The notes under the pieces: model-generated | The model's database searches: none | What the model saw: the letters and a program-made list of their open reading frames with translations, nothing else | What the model was told of the DNA's origin: nothing | Position numbers and translations under genes: made by a program | DNA from: Aquisphaera giovannonii | Lineage (GTDB): Bacteria; Planctomycetota; Planctomycetia; Isosphaerales; Isosphaeraceae | NCBI RefSeq assembly: GCF_008087625.1 | Contig: NZ_CP042997.1 | Span: 2,790,001-2,854,000 of the forward strand | DNA: 64,000 nucleotides | Reading direction: 5' to 3' | Part shown: positions 54,081 through 62,809 of the stretch, piece by piece | Numbering within the stretch: position 1 is the stretch's first letter | How the letters are laid out: each line of letters starts with the position of its first letter

Positions 54081-55250
54081 ATGACCTTCCGGGACCTTCT
54101 GCGAGCGGCGTGCCTCGGCTTCGTGACGACCGGGACGGCCTGGTGCCAGGCCCTGCCGACCTCGGCCACGATCGAGTCGATCCCCCTCGAGTTGACGATG
54201 CCGGAGCACTACCGCGTGACGTCCGTCCTCGAGCCGATCCGCCGCGTCCCCATCGTGGCCCCGGCGGACGGCATCGTCCGGGCGCTCCCCGCGCCGCTGG
54301 GCTCGACGGTCCGCGCCGCGCAGGAGGTCGCCCAGCTCGACCGCGGCGCGGCGGCCGCCCGGCTCAAGCTCGCCTCGGCGGAAGTCAAGGAGAAGGACGC
54401 CCTGCTGAAGTCGAACTCGAATTACGCGTCGGTCTACGGGGCCCAGCTCGAAGCAGCCCGAGCCAAGGAGGAGCTCGCCCAGTTGGAGCTCGACGGCCTG
54501 ACGCTCCGCGCCCCCTTCGCGGCACGGATCACTGCACTGCCCGTGGCCGCGGGGCAATTCGTCCTGAAGGGGACGACCATCGCGGAGCTCTCGGACACCT
54601 CCAGTTACACGTCGCTGGTCCCCGTGGACCGAAGGTCGGCCGCCGAGGGAGGCGACCTGAAGGTCTTCGTGGAGGAGCAGGAGCAGGCGGCGAAGGTGCA
54701 ATCGATCCTGCCCCTGCCGGAGTCCTACCAGAGCCTGCGCGAGCTGGCCGCCCCGTTCGCCGCGGCCTGGATCACGGTCCCCAACCCGAGGGGCGACCTC
54801 GCCGCAGGCCTCCGGGTTCGGAGCGCGACCCTCCCTGTCACGCCCCTTGCCACGGTGCCGAAGGACGCCGTCAGGCCGGCCGAGGCCGGCGCGAAGGGGT
54901 CGATGGTGCAGGTCATCCGCAACGAGTACGTCACGAACGTGCCGGTCGAGGTGCTCGGCAAGGTGAGCTCCGAGCGCGTCCAGGTGACGGGGGCTCTCCG
55001 CTCGACCGATGCGCTCATCGTCTCCTCGTCGGTCGCGCTCCTGCCGGGGACGCTCATCCGGTTCTCCCAGGCCCCGCCGCAGGGGGTGGAGGGGACGACG
55101 CCCGACCCGACGAGGCGGGGCGTCCCGGCCGGCGTCGCCCCGCCATCGGCGAGCACGCCTCCGTCCCCCATCCCGCCCAGGACGCCCCCCGCGTCGACGA
55201 ACCGGACGCGTCGTCCCCAGGCCCCCGCCCAGGGCGGCTCCCCCTTCTGA
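54081..55250 (+). CDS. HlyD-family membrane fusion-like protein
   Basis: 389 residues with an N-terminal signal-like stretch (A-A-C-L-G-F-V-T-T-G-T-A-W). A barrel-sandwich pair is visible (R-R-V-P-I-V-A-P-A-D-G-I-V and L-R-A-P-F-A-A-R-I-T-A-L-P) around a short helical hairpin with a lysine-rich segment (K-S-N-S-N-Y-A-S-V-Y), then a beta-barrel. The C-terminal 60 residues are Pro/Thr/Arg-rich and probably disordered. No pump or ABC gene follows directly, so its partner is unknown. Confidence 0.75.
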   Translation: MTFRDLLRAACLGFVTTGTAWCQALPTSATIESIPLELTMPEHYRVTSVLEPIRRVPIVAPADGIVRALPAPLGSTVRAAQEVAQLDRGAAAARLKLASAEVKEKDALLKSNSNYASVYGAQLEAARAKEELAQLELDGLTLRAPFAARITALPVAAGQFVLKGTTIAELSDTSSYTSLVPVDRRSAAEGGDLKVFVEEQEQAAKVQSILPLPESYQSLRELAAPFAAAWITVPNPRGDLAAGLRVRSATLPVTPLATVPKDAVRPAEAGAKGSMVQVIRNEYVTNVPVEVLGKVSSERVQVTGALRSTDALIVSSSVALLPGTLIRFSQAPPQGVEGTTPDPTRRGVPAGVAPPSASTPPSPIPPRTPPASTNRTRRPQAPAQGGSPF

Positions 55251-55442
55251 CTTACCCCCGGGGAGCCTCCTCGCCGGGCTTGAAGCACGTCGTCGGCACC
55301 GCGGGCCCCACCCGGTCACGAGCGATCGACCCGGGCAATAACCGCGTCCTTCCGGCGAATGCTCCGGAGAGGCACCTGGGGAGTGCCGGCGGGCGCCGTG
55401 GCCCGATCCGGACTCCTCGAGCTCCTTACGGGCCCCGTCACC

Positions 55443-56324
55443 ATGGTCAATTACCTGTCCAACCTGCTCTTCTTCGGCCTGCTCATCGTCGGCGCCGGGA
55501 TCACCGTGGCCATCGCGTCGGCGAACGTGGCCTTCGCGGTGATCTTCGCGATCGCCTGGCTCCTCTTCGATTTCATCCTGTCCTCCTCCATCCGCCTGGC
55601 GGCCCAGTGGGAGAAGGCCGTCGTCTTCAGGCTGGGCAGGTACCACGCGATCAAGGGGCCGGGCCTCTTCCTGGTCGCGCCGATTATCGACGAGATCCGC
55701 GTCGTGGACACCCGCGTCCTGGCCGTAAACATCCCCAAGCAGCAGGTGATCACCCGGGACAACGTGCCGGTGACGATCGACGGCGTGCTCTTCTTCCGCG
55801 TCTCCAACGCCGCGGAGGCGATCATCATGGTCCAGGACTACAAGTACGTGATCTCCCAGTACGCCCAGACCTCCCTGCGGGACGTCATCGGCCAGATGTC
55901 GCTGGACCAGCTGCTCACCGAGCGCGAGGAGATCGCCCGCTCCATCGAGAAGCACGTCGAACACGACACGAAGGGCTGGGGCCTCGAGGTCACCGGCCTG
56001 CGGATCCAGGACGTGGACATGCCGGAGGAGCTGAAGAAAATGATGTCCCGCCAGGCCTCCGCCGAGCGCGAGAAACGCGCGACGATCACCAAGGCGGAGG
56101 GCGACAAGGAGGCGGCCGCGAACCTCGCCATCGCCGCCCGGACCATGGCCGAGAGCCCGGGCGCCATGCAATTGCGGACCCTGCAGACGATCGACGGCCT
56201 CGGGCCTACCGCCTCCAACACCGTCGTGCTCGCCCTGCCCGTGGACGTCATCGAGGGCATCGGCTCGCTGAAGACCATGCTCCGCCATCCGTCCGCGGAC
56301 ACGATGCCCGGCCCGCAAGCCTGA
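55443..56324 (+). CDS. SPFH/band 7 slipin-like membrane protein
   Basis: 293 residues from the ATG at 55443. An N-terminal hydrophobic hairpin (about residues 5-45) is followed by the SPFH domain: E-K-A-V-V-F-R-L-G-R-Y, G-P-G-L-F-L-V-A-P-I-I-D, and V-D-T-R-V-L-A-V-N-I-P-K-Q-Q-V-I-T-R-D-N are classical slipin/stomatin segments. The C-terminal helix is rich in Arg, Glu and Ala (A-E-R-E-K-R-A-T). It organises membrane domains or regulates proteolysis; no NfeD partner gene is adjacent. A terminator hairpin follows. Confidence 0.88.
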   Translation: MVNYLSNLLFFGLLIVGAGITVAIASANVAFAVIFAIAWLLFDFILSSSIRLAAQWEKAVVFRLGRYHAIKGPGLFLVAPIIDEIRVVDTRVLAVNIPKQQVITRDNVPVTIDGVLFFRVSNAAEAIIMVQDYKYVISQYAQTSLRDVIGQMSLDQLLTEREEIARSIEKHVEHDTKGWGLEVTGLRIQDVDMPEELKKMMSRQASAEREKRATITKAEGDKEAAANLAIAARTMAESPGAMQLRTLQTIDGLGPTASNTVVLALPVDVIEGIGSLKTMLRHPSADTMPGPQA

Positions 56325-56350
56325 GGGCCGCGACATACCCGCCGCCATCC

Positions 56351-56377
56351 GAAGGGCCGGCCCCTCGCCGGCCTTTC
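56351..56377 (+). terminator. terminator hairpin after slipin gene
   Basis: GAAGGGCCGGC (56351-56361) pairs with GCCGGCCTTTC (56367-56377), with one G-T pair, across a 5-base loop and with a short T run within the descending arm. Located 27 bases after the slipin stop. Confidence 0.6.
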
Positions 56378-56423
56378 GCCATTTCGAACCCGCCTGTTGA
56401 AAACTGTCCGGGGAATTGTATCG

Positions 56424-56437
56424 TTGTATTAGTACAA
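56424..56437. promoter_or_regulatory. probable GntR operator
   Basis: TTGTATTAGTACAA is an inverted repeat (TTGTA, 4-base spacer, TACAA) ending 22 bases before the GTG of the GntR gene, in a locally AT-rich stretch that should contain the promoter. Self-regulation by the GntR protein is inferred. Confidence 0.65.
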
Positions 56438-56459
56438 GAAAGGGCGCGAGGGCCGAGCG

Positions 56460-56861
56460 GTGGAGATCCACATCAGCGCGAGCGACGGCGTCCCGATCTA
56501 CCTGCAGATCGTCAACCAGGTGAAATTCCTGGTCGCGGCGGGGCGGCTGTTGGCCGGCGAGGAGTTGCCGCCGATCCGGGTGCTCGCCGAGCGATTGGTG
56601 ATCAATCCGAATACCGTGGCCCGGGCCTACCGGGAGCTCGAAATTGAGGGGGTCGTGGAGAAGCGGAGGACCGCCGGCACGTTCGTGTCGGAGGGGGCGA
56701 CTCGCCTGGACCGGCGTGAGCGGATCCGGCTCCTCGATGAACGGATCGACGCGCTGCTGGCCGAGTCGCGTCACCTCGGGTTCGGCGTTTCCGAGGTCGT
56801 GGACAGGGTGCGTGAGCGGGACGAGGCCATGCAACGGGGACGCGCGGAGGAGCGATCATGA
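56460..56861 (+). CDS. GntR family regulator, YtrA type
   Basis: 133 residues from a GTG. The N-terminal winged helix-turn-helix is complete: I-Y-L-Q-I-V-N-Q-V-K then L-P-P-I-R-V-L-A-E-R-L-V-I-N-P-N-T-V-A-R-A-Y-R and E-L-E-I-E-G-V. The C-terminus is only a short helical region, so no effector domain, which is the YtrA layout. Its gene overlaps the ABC ATPase gene by 4 bases (ATGA), as in YtrA-type repressors controlling an ABC exporter. A palindrome upstream is the likely operator. Confidence 0.9.
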   Translation: MEIHISASDGVPIYLQIVNQVKFLVAAGRLLAGEELPPIRVLAERLVINPNTVARAYRELEIEGVVEKRRTAGTFVSEGATRLDRRERIRLLDERIDALLAESRHLGFGVSEVVDRVRERDEAMQRGRAEERS

Positions 56862-57766
56862 GCGAGGATCGGGTGGTCAGCATCGCGGGCCTCTCGCGGC
56901 GTTTCGGCCGCAAGCTCGCGCTGGACTCGGTGGACCTGCAGGTGCCCCGGGGGGTGGTCTTCGGGCTCGTCGGCGAGAACGGGGCGGGGAAGACGACGCT
57001 CATCAGGCATATGCTGGGGCTCTACAGGTGCCAGGCCGGCAGCGTCCGGGTCTTCGGCCGGGACCCGGTCGCGGAGCCGGTGGAGGTCCTGCGTCGCGTC
57101 GGCTACCTGAGCGAGGACCGCGACCTGCCCGAGTGGATGACGGTCGCCGAGGTCCTCCGCTACCTCCGCGCCTTCTATCCGAGCTGGGATGACGGATTCG
57201 CGGAGGACCTTCGCCGCCAGTTCGAGCTCGACCCCAAGGCCCGGGTGAAGACCCTCTCCCAGGGCCAGCGCGCTCGCACCGCCCTGCTCGCCGCCATCGC
57301 CTACAGGCCCGAGCTGCTCGTGCTGGACGAGCCGTCCACGGGCCTGGATCCGATCGTCCGCAGGGACATCCTCACGGCGATCGTCCGGACCATCGCGGAG
57401 GAAGGCCGGACCGTCCTCTTCTCGTCCCACCTGCTGGACGAGGTCGAGCGGATGGCCGACTGGATCGCGATGATGGACCGCGGCCGGATCGTACTCCGCG
57501 GGCCGCTCGCCGACGTCAAGGGGGCGCATCGGCGGCTGACGCTCCGCTTCGACGAGCCCCCCCAGCAGCCGCCGAGGCTCGCAGGTTCGCTGTTCAGCGA
57601 GGGCTACGGCCGCGAGTGGACGGCCGTCTGCGAAGGCCCCCCCGACCTGCTGGCCAGGGAGGCGGCCGGGCTCGGCGCCCGGGTTGTCGGAGAGGACGTC
57701 CCGTCACTCGATGAGATCTTCGTGGCCAGGGTCCGCTCTCGCGAACCCGTCGAGTCGGAGGGCTGA
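56858..57766 (+). CDS. ABC transporter ATP-binding protein
   Basis: 302 residues. Walker A G-E-N-G-A-G-K-T-T-L, signature L-S-Q-G-Q-R-A-R, Walker B L-L-V-L-D-E-P-S-T-G-L-D and the H-loop S-S-H-L-L-D-E are all intact. It is an export-type ATPase of the CcmA/YtrB class. The C-terminal 80 residues form a small additional domain. Its start overlaps the GntR gene and the membrane protein gene starts 6 bases after its stop, so the three genes form one operon. Confidence 0.93.
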   Translation: MSEDRVVSIAGLSRRFGRKLALDSVDLQVPRGVVFGLVGENGAGKTTLIRHMLGLYRCQAGSVRVFGRDPVAEPVEVLRRVGYLSEDRDLPEWMTVAEVLRYLRAFYPSWDDGFAEDLRRQFELDPKARVKTLSQGQRARTALLAAIAYRPELLVLDEPSTGLDPIVRRDILTAIVRTIAEEGRTVLFSSHLLDEVERMADWIAMMDRGRIVLRGPLADVKGAHRRLTLRFDEPPQQPPRLAGSLFSEGYGREWTAVCEGPPDLLAREAAGLGARVVGEDVPSLDEIFVARVRSREPVESEG

Positions 57767-57771
57767 ACCCC

Positions 57772-59400
57772 GTGAGATCGCCCGCAATCGCCATCGCATG
57801 GCAAGTCTGGAGCCGGCACAGGCTCGGCTTGCAGGCCTCCCTCGCCGGCCTCGCCGTGATGATCCTCGCGTATCCGCTCATCCTTCCGAGGTTGGACCAC
57901 CAGGTCGGCCTCGTCGCCGGGGCGATCCTCCCCGCGATCCTCTTCTCCTACGTCGGCAACCTGCTCATCTTCTCCGACGAGGTCGGCTCGCTCACGTCGG
58001 GCTACCCCCGTCACATGTTCACGCTGCCGATCCCATCGCGGATGCTCGCCTTCTGGCCCATGTCGCTGGCGGTCGCCACGATGACGGCGATCTGGTGCAT
58101 CGTCTCCCTGCTGGCCTTTCGCCGCTGCGGCTTCGACGCCCCCGTCATCCTGCCCGCGATCGGCGGGGGGCTGCTCATCGCCTGGTTCCAGGTCGTCAGT
58201 TGGCTGCCGGTTGCGGGGGTCGTCACCCCTTATCTCGCGGTCGGGGGGGCCTGGTTGTTCGTCGGCGCCCCGTTCCTGCTTCGCGCCAATGACACGCTCT
58301 CCGATGCGACCGTCTCGGCCCTGGGACTCGCCGCCTTCCCCTTGCTCTACCTGGCCGGCTGCTTCGCCGTCAGGCACGCGCGACGGGGGGACCGCTGGGA
58401 GCTCGGGGTGGACCGGATGGCCGGGGAGCTGATCCGGCTGCGGGAGCGCCATCTCTCCCGATCGCGGGGCTTCGGGTCGCCCCGGGAGGCCCAGCTCTGG
58501 TTCGATGAGAGCTGCCAGTCCGGCTTCGTGCTGGGCCTCCTCACCATCCAGAACCTCATCGTGACCCTGTTCGCACTGTTCTCCGACAGGGGGAATGCCT
58601 TCGCACCGCAGGTCGCCCTGGCGGTCATCCTGTCCGCCCCGATGATCCTCTCCGCGAGCCTGGCCGGGACGATCAGCCGCTGGTCGCCGATCTGGGTGAA
58701 GAGGCGGGATGGGATCGCCTTCCTGGCCGTCCGGCCGATGCCGAGCGAGGTGTTGATCTCCACGAAGTATCGCATCGCCCGGCGGTTGATGTGGAAATCG
58801 TGGGCGATCGCCGCGGTCTTCGCGGCCGCCCTGATCCTGGGCCGCAGGGATGCCGGCCTCGATGCCTCGCTGGCGGCGGCGTTCCAGCGGGCGCTGCCGG
58901 GCTGGAAGGGGTGCGTCGCCGTCGTCCTCGGAGTGCCGCTGGTCCTCGTCGTCCAGTGGAAGTTGATCACCGACAATCTCGTCCCGGCGTTCACCGGCCG
59001 TCGATGGATCGCCGACGGGATGGTCTTCGTCTCCACGGCGCTGATTCTCGGGGCCGTCGCCGTGGCCGTCTGGTGCGCCAAGCGGCCCGAGATCATTCCC
59101 GCCGTCCTGGCGGTCACCGCCTGGGGAGCCTCCGTGCTCGCGGCCATCCGCGTCGCGGTCGCGGCCGTCGCTTTGAGAATCGCCCTCGGCCGAGGATTCC
59201 TCTCGCGTCGCGGGGCGGCCCGCATGACGGTCGCCTGGGCCCTGGCGGCGGCGGCGACCGTCTGCCTCGCGGTCGTGTTCCTCCCGGGCGGGATGCCGTT
59301 CGTGCCCCGCCCGGTGCTGGTCGCGGCGCCGCTCTGCGTGCTCCCGATCGCTCGATTCGGCCTGGCCCCCCTCGCCCTGGATTGGAATCGGCATCGTTGA
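57772..59400 (+). CDS. ABC transporter membrane protein (probable partner of the ATPase)
   Basis: 542 residues with about 12 hydrophobic segments. The GTG start has GGAGGG 9 bases upstream. No recognisable permease signature, but its position next to the ATPase and the multi-span topology make it the likely membrane half of the ABC exporter. The middle (about residues 210-240) is a charged cytoplasmic loop. Substrate unknown; the YtrA-like regulator suggests stress- or antibiotic-linked control. Confidence 0.75.
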   Translation: MRSPAIAIAWQVWSRHRLGLQASLAGLAVMILAYPLILPRLDHQVGLVAGAILPAILFSYVGNLLIFSDEVGSLTSGYPRHMFTLPIPSRMLAFWPMSLAVATMTAIWCIVSLLAFRRCGFDAPVILPAIGGGLLIAWFQVVSWLPVAGVVTPYLAVGGAWLFVGAPFLLRANDTLSDATVSALGLAAFPLLYLAGCFAVRHARRGDRWELGVDRMAGELIRLRERHLSRSRGFGSPREAQLWFDESCQSGFVLGLLTIQNLIVTLFALFSDRGNAFAPQVALAVILSAPMILSASLAGTISRWSPIWVKRRDGIAFLAVRPMPSEVLISTKYRIARRLMWKSWAIAAVFAAALILGRRDAGLDASLAAAFQRALPGWKGCVAVVLGVPLVLVVQWKLITDNLVPAFTGRRWIADGMVFVSTALILGAVAVAVWCAKRPEIIPAVLAVTAWGASVLAAIRVAVAAVALRIALGRGFLSRRGAARMTVAWALAAAATVCLAVVFLPGGMPFVPRPVLVAAPLCVLPIARFGLAPLALDWNRHR

Positions 59401-59491
59401 GCCGACCGGCGTCGCGCGGGGAACCACATGCTTGATTCATCGTCGTCCCACCTCTAGCCTGCAAGTGGCGGCTTGCCGCCGGGAGGTGAGA

Positions 59492-60787
59492 ATGACGAAT
59501 GTGAGGCTCCGTCGCCGCGAGATCCTGCGGCAGGCTGGGTCCGCCGCCCTGTTGGCGGCGGGAGGTACGATCGGCTTCCCCGGCATCGCCCGGGCGGCCA
59601 GGCTCGCGCCGAGCGAGAAGGTCCGCATCGCCGTGATCGGATGCGGAGGGATGGGGACGCGGCACATCGAGGCCCTCGCGGTCAACCCGAATTGCGACCT
59701 GGCGGCGGTCTGCGACTGCTTCACGCCCCGCTATGAGAACGCGGTCGCCGTGGTCAAGAAGCTCTCCGGGAAGGCGCCGGACGGTTATCAGGACTTCCGA
59801 CGCGTCCTCGACCGCGCGGACATCGACGCCGTCTTCGCGCCGCTGCCGGATCACTGGCATCCCCTGATGACGATCCTCGGTTGCGAGGCCGGCAAGGACG
59901 TTTACGTCGAGAAGCCGGCCTCGCCGACCGTGGCCGAGGGCCGCGCGATGGTGGACGCCGCCCGGCGATACGGCCGGGTCGTCCAGCTCGGCACCCAGCA
60001 GCGGTCGATGCCCATCTTCCAGGAGGCCGTCAGGCTGATCCACGAGGGCCGGATCGGCAAGGTGACCTCCGCGACCTGCTGGGTCGGGGTCAACGGCACG
60101 CGGGTCGGCTTCACGACCGGGCCGGTGCCGGCGGGCCTGGACTGGGACCTCTGGCTCGGCCCTGCGCCGTGGGCACCCTACTCGGCCGACCGCCAGTTCG
60201 GGTTCATGGGCTGCCAGGACTACGCCCGCGGCGGCGAGCTCACGAACTGGGGCGTCCACCTCATGGACATCGTCCACTGGGGCATCCGGCAGGACCGGCC
60301 GCTCTCCGTGCAGGCCGTCGGCGGCCTCCATCGCGGCTCCGCCGGCTCAGAGAACTACGAGACCGTCGATGCCGTCTGGGAGTATCCCGGCTGCACCGTC
60401 ACCTGGGAGCAACGCCACAAGAACGAGTACAACGGCCGCAGCTACGGCATCAAGTTCCAGGGCACCGAGGGCGTACTGCTCGTCGATCGCGGCTCGTACG
60501 AGGTCCATCCCGAGAGCCTGGGCATCAAGCGCGTCGAGGGCGAGCCGGAGCGGAGCTGGGCGAACCCGCCCCATCACAACAACTTCTTCGAAAGCGTCAG
60601 GACGCGGAAGCCGCCGGTCGCCGAGATCGAGCAGGGGCACCGATCCACCACGCCACTCCTCATCGCCGGCATCGCTCTCAAGACCCGGCGCAAGCTCAAC
60701 TGGGACGCGGAGACCGAGACCTTCCTCCGCGACGAGGCCGCGAACCGCTACCTCAGCCGAGCCTACCGGGCCCCCTGGCACCTCTGA
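59492..60787 (+). CDS. secreted Gfo/Idh/MocA family oxidoreductase
   Basis: 431 residues from an ATG with GGGAGGTGA 2-9 bases upstream. The N-terminus is Tat-like (R-R-R-E-I-L-R-Q-A-G-S-A-A-L-L). The Rossmann segment I-A-V-I-G-C-G-G-M-G-T-R-H and the catalytic V-E-K-P-A-S-P-T-V-A-E-G are intact; N-W-G-V-H-L-M-D-I-V-H-W lies in the C-terminal domain. Probably acts on a sugar or cyclitol in the periplasm. A HEAT-repeat gene follows after 18 bases and is likely co-transcribed. Confidence 0.9.
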   Translation: MTNVRLRRREILRQAGSAALLAAGGTIGFPGIARAARLAPSEKVRIAVIGCGGMGTRHIEALAVNPNCDLAAVCDCFTPRYENAVAVVKKLSGKAPDGYQDFRRVLDRADIDAVFAPLPDHWHPLMTILGCEAGKDVYVEKPASPTVAEGRAMVDAARRYGRVVQLGTQQRSMPIFQEAVRLIHEGRIGKVTSATCWVGVNGTRVGFTTGPVPAGLDWDLWLGPAPWAPYSADRQFGFMGCQDYARGGELTNWGVHLMDIVHWGIRQDRPLSVQAVGGLHRGSAGSENYETVDAVWEYPGCTVTWEQRHKNEYNGRSYGIKFQGTEGVLLVDRGSYEVHPESLGIKRVEGEPERSWANPPHHNNFFESVRTRKPPVAEIEQGHRSTTPLLIAGIALKTRRKLNWDAETETFLRDEAANRYLSRAYRAPWHL

Positions 60788-60805
60788 TCGTAAGGAGAAT
60801 GACCG

Positions 60806-62626
60806 TTGAACCCCATTCGAACGAGATGCCGGGCCCCCCTTTTTCTGTTCGCCTTGTCCGGCGCGGCGACGCTGGCGCTGGCCGGCGATGAGCGAAAGAA
60901 GGACCTCGTCGCGGACCTGGCGGGGAGCGACGAGCAGGCGCGGGCCGCCGCCCGGCAGCTGCTTCCCCGCCAGGGCATCGAGATCTTGCCGCGCATCCTC
61001 CCCTTGCTGGGCGACGAGACGACGGCCGTGAAGGAGGCCGCCTACCAGGTCCTCCTCGACCTGGCGAACGAGGCGTCCGCCCCGGGCCGCGTGGCGGACC
61101 GCGCGAAGGCCGCCGCCGAGGTGATGGGCCTGCTCGGGGCGGACCGGCCGAAGTACCTCAAGCTCCGCGGCCTCCGCCTCGCCGCGATCGTCCTCCCGGA
61201 CTCATGCGACGTCGGGCCGATCGCCGCCCTGCTGGACGATCCCGAGCTGCGCGAGTACGCCCGAGAGGCCCTCGAGGAGGCCAACACGGCGCCCGGCCGC
61301 TTGGCACTCCGCGGCAGGCTGGGCAAGTCCGATCCCGATTTCACGTGCGCGATCCTTGATTCCCTCGGCCGCATGAGGGACCGCGACGGCCTGGCGAAGA
61401 TCTCGGAGATGACATCGAGCGACGACCCCAGGGTGCGCGCGGCCGCCTCCCGGGCCCTCGCCTGGGCCGGCGACCCGGCCTCCCTGGCGAACTGCCGCGA
61501 GGTCGTCGCGAAGGCCGACGCAGCCACGAAGGCCGACGCCTGGGATGCCGAGCTCCGGCTGCTGAACAAGATGGCCCTTCGCGAGGACTCGCGTCCGGCG
61601 GCCAGGGCGGGATACCGCGAGTTGATCGCCGCGTCCCATGGACAGGTGAAGGACGGGGCCCTCGCCGGGCTCGGCCGGATCGGCACGGTGGCCGACATCC
61701 CGGCGATCGCCTCCGCGATCCGCCATGAGGACGCCCCCACCCTCAACGTCGGCGCGTCGGCGATGGGCTGCATCCCCGGCCGCGAGGCCTCGCAGGGGCT
61801 TGCGAGGATCTATGGAGGCCTCCCGGATCGCGTCAAGCTCGCCCTCCTTCCGGTGATGGGCGCCAGGCCGGATGACTGTGCCCTGCCGCTGATCGCGGAG
61901 GTCGCCCGCGGCGGCGACGCGGCATTCCGCGCGATGGCCCTCCGCGCGCTCGGGGCCTCCAGCGAGCCGAAGGCGCTGGAGATGCTGCGGGCCGAGGCCG
62001 AGAGGGGCGACGCGGCCGACCGGACCCTGGCCAAGGACGTCCTCGCCGCGGCGGAGGCCCGCCTCAACCGGGAGCGGCTGGCGAGGCTCGGGAGCGGCTA
62101 CGGGCACGAGACCGACCTCCTCGCCCTCCACGGTGTCATCGGCAGGTGGCACGTCGTCGGCCCCTTCGACCTGGGCGAGAAGAACGAGGGCTGGGCCAGG
62201 GACTACATCTCCGAGCCGGACGTCAACGTCGTCGCGCGGTACATGGCCGGCAAGGTCCGGCGACAGTGGAAACCGCTGACGACCCAGGACCCACACGGCA
62301 AGATCGACCTCCGCGCCAACCTCGCCGACCGCGACAAGTGCATCGGCTACGCCTACGCCGAGATCGAGGTGGACAGGCCCACCGACGCGGTCCTCCTCCT
62401 CGGCGTGGACGACGGCGAGAAGGTCTGGGTCAACGGCAAGAAGGTCTTCGAGCTCTTCGAGGCCCGCGGCCTGACCGTGGACCAGGACAAGATCCCGATC
62501 CGCCTCATCGCCGGCACCAATAAGATCCTGCTGAAGATCTACCAGAACACCCTCGGCTGGGAATTCTGCGCCAGGGTCGCCACCCCCGACGGCCAGCCCA
62601 TCCCCATCAGGCAGAGGGCCGACTGA
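60806..62626 (+). CDS. secreted HEAT-repeat protein with C-terminal beta domain
   Basis: 606 residues. The TTG start is supported by AAGGAG 8 bases upstream; the nearby ATG is out of frame. A signal peptide (F-L-F-A-L-S-G-A-A-T-L-A-L-A) precedes about ten HEAT repeats (for example A-A-R-Q-L-L-P-R-Q-G and R-A-A-A-S-R-A-L-A-W). The last 150 residues (from about W-H-V-V-G-P-F-D-L-G) form a beta-sandwich with L-G-V-D-D-G-E-K-V-W-V-N-G-K-K-V-F, a pattern seen in carbohydrate-binding or PA14-like domains. It may bind a glycan substrate of the oxidoreductase upstream (inference). Confidence 0.82.
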   Translation: MNPIRTRCRAPLFLFALSGAATLALAGDERKKDLVADLAGSDEQARAAARQLLPRQGIEILPRILPLLGDETTAVKEAAYQVLLDLANEASAPGRVADRAKAAAEVMGLLGADRPKYLKLRGLRLAAIVLPDSCDVGPIAALLDDPELREYAREALEEANTAPGRLALRGRLGKSDPDFTCAILDSLGRMRDRDGLAKISEMTSSDDPRVRAAASRALAWAGDPASLANCREVVAKADAATKADAWDAELRLLNKMALREDSRPAARAGYRELIAASHGQVKDGALAGLGRIGTVADIPAIASAIRHEDAPTLNVGASAMGCIPGREASQGLARIYGGLPDRVKLALLPVMGARPDDCALPLIAEVARGGDAAFRAMALRALGASSEPKALEMLRAEAERGDAADRTLAKDVLAAAEARLNRERLARLGSGYGHETDLLALHGVIGRWHVVGPFDLGEKNEGWARDYISEPDVNVVARYMAGKVRRQWKPLTTQDPHGKIDLRANLADRDKCIGYAYAEIEVDRPTDAVLLLGVDDGEKVWVNGKKVFELFEARGLTVDQDKIPIRLIAGTNKILLKIYQNTLGWEFCARVATPDGQPIPIRQRAD

Positions 62627-62647
62627 ACGAGGCGCCCACACGCCGAG

Positions 62648-62679
62648 GGCGGGGAGCCGCGCCGGAGTCGGCCCCCGCC
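62648..62679 (+). terminator. hairpin after HEAT-repeat gene
   Basis: GGCGGGG (62648-62654) pairs with CCCCGCC (62673-62679) across an 18-base loop, 22 bases after the stop. GC-rich, without a T-tract; a plausible terminator before the BlaI operon. Confidence 0.45.
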
Positions 62680-62697
62680 TTCCTCCTTGCGCCGGCC

Positions 62698-62713
62698 TGC
62701 TAAATTTTCAGCA
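62698..62713. promoter_or_regulatory. BlaI-type operator dyad 1
   Basis: TGCTAAATTTTCAGCA is an inverted repeat (TGCT and AGCA around an AT-rich core) about 100 bases before the BlaI gene. Similar dyads are operators of BlaI/MecI repressors; the exact motif here is inferred. Confidence 0.55.
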
Positions 62714-62741
62714 TAGACCACTTGTGCGCGGAGGCCAGAGT

Positions 62742-62755
62742 GCTAATATTTTAGC
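62742..62755. promoter_or_regulatory. BlaI-type operator dyad 2
   Basis: GCTAATATTTTAGC is a perfect 5-bp inverted repeat with an AT core, its centre about 43 bases from that of the first dyad. It lies in the expected promoter region of the BlaI gene; paired dyads fit cooperative BlaI-family repression. Confidence 0.6.
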
Positions 62756-62809
62756 CGAGTGCAGATTTTTCAACATGCCGCTCGTGCCAGAATTCGGGGG
62801 GATCCGTCG

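Noticed and set aside
53946-56834. A 962-residue minus-strand frame
   Set aside because: Runs antisense through the HlyD-like, slipin and GntR genes; His/Arg/Asp-rich composition typical of shadows.
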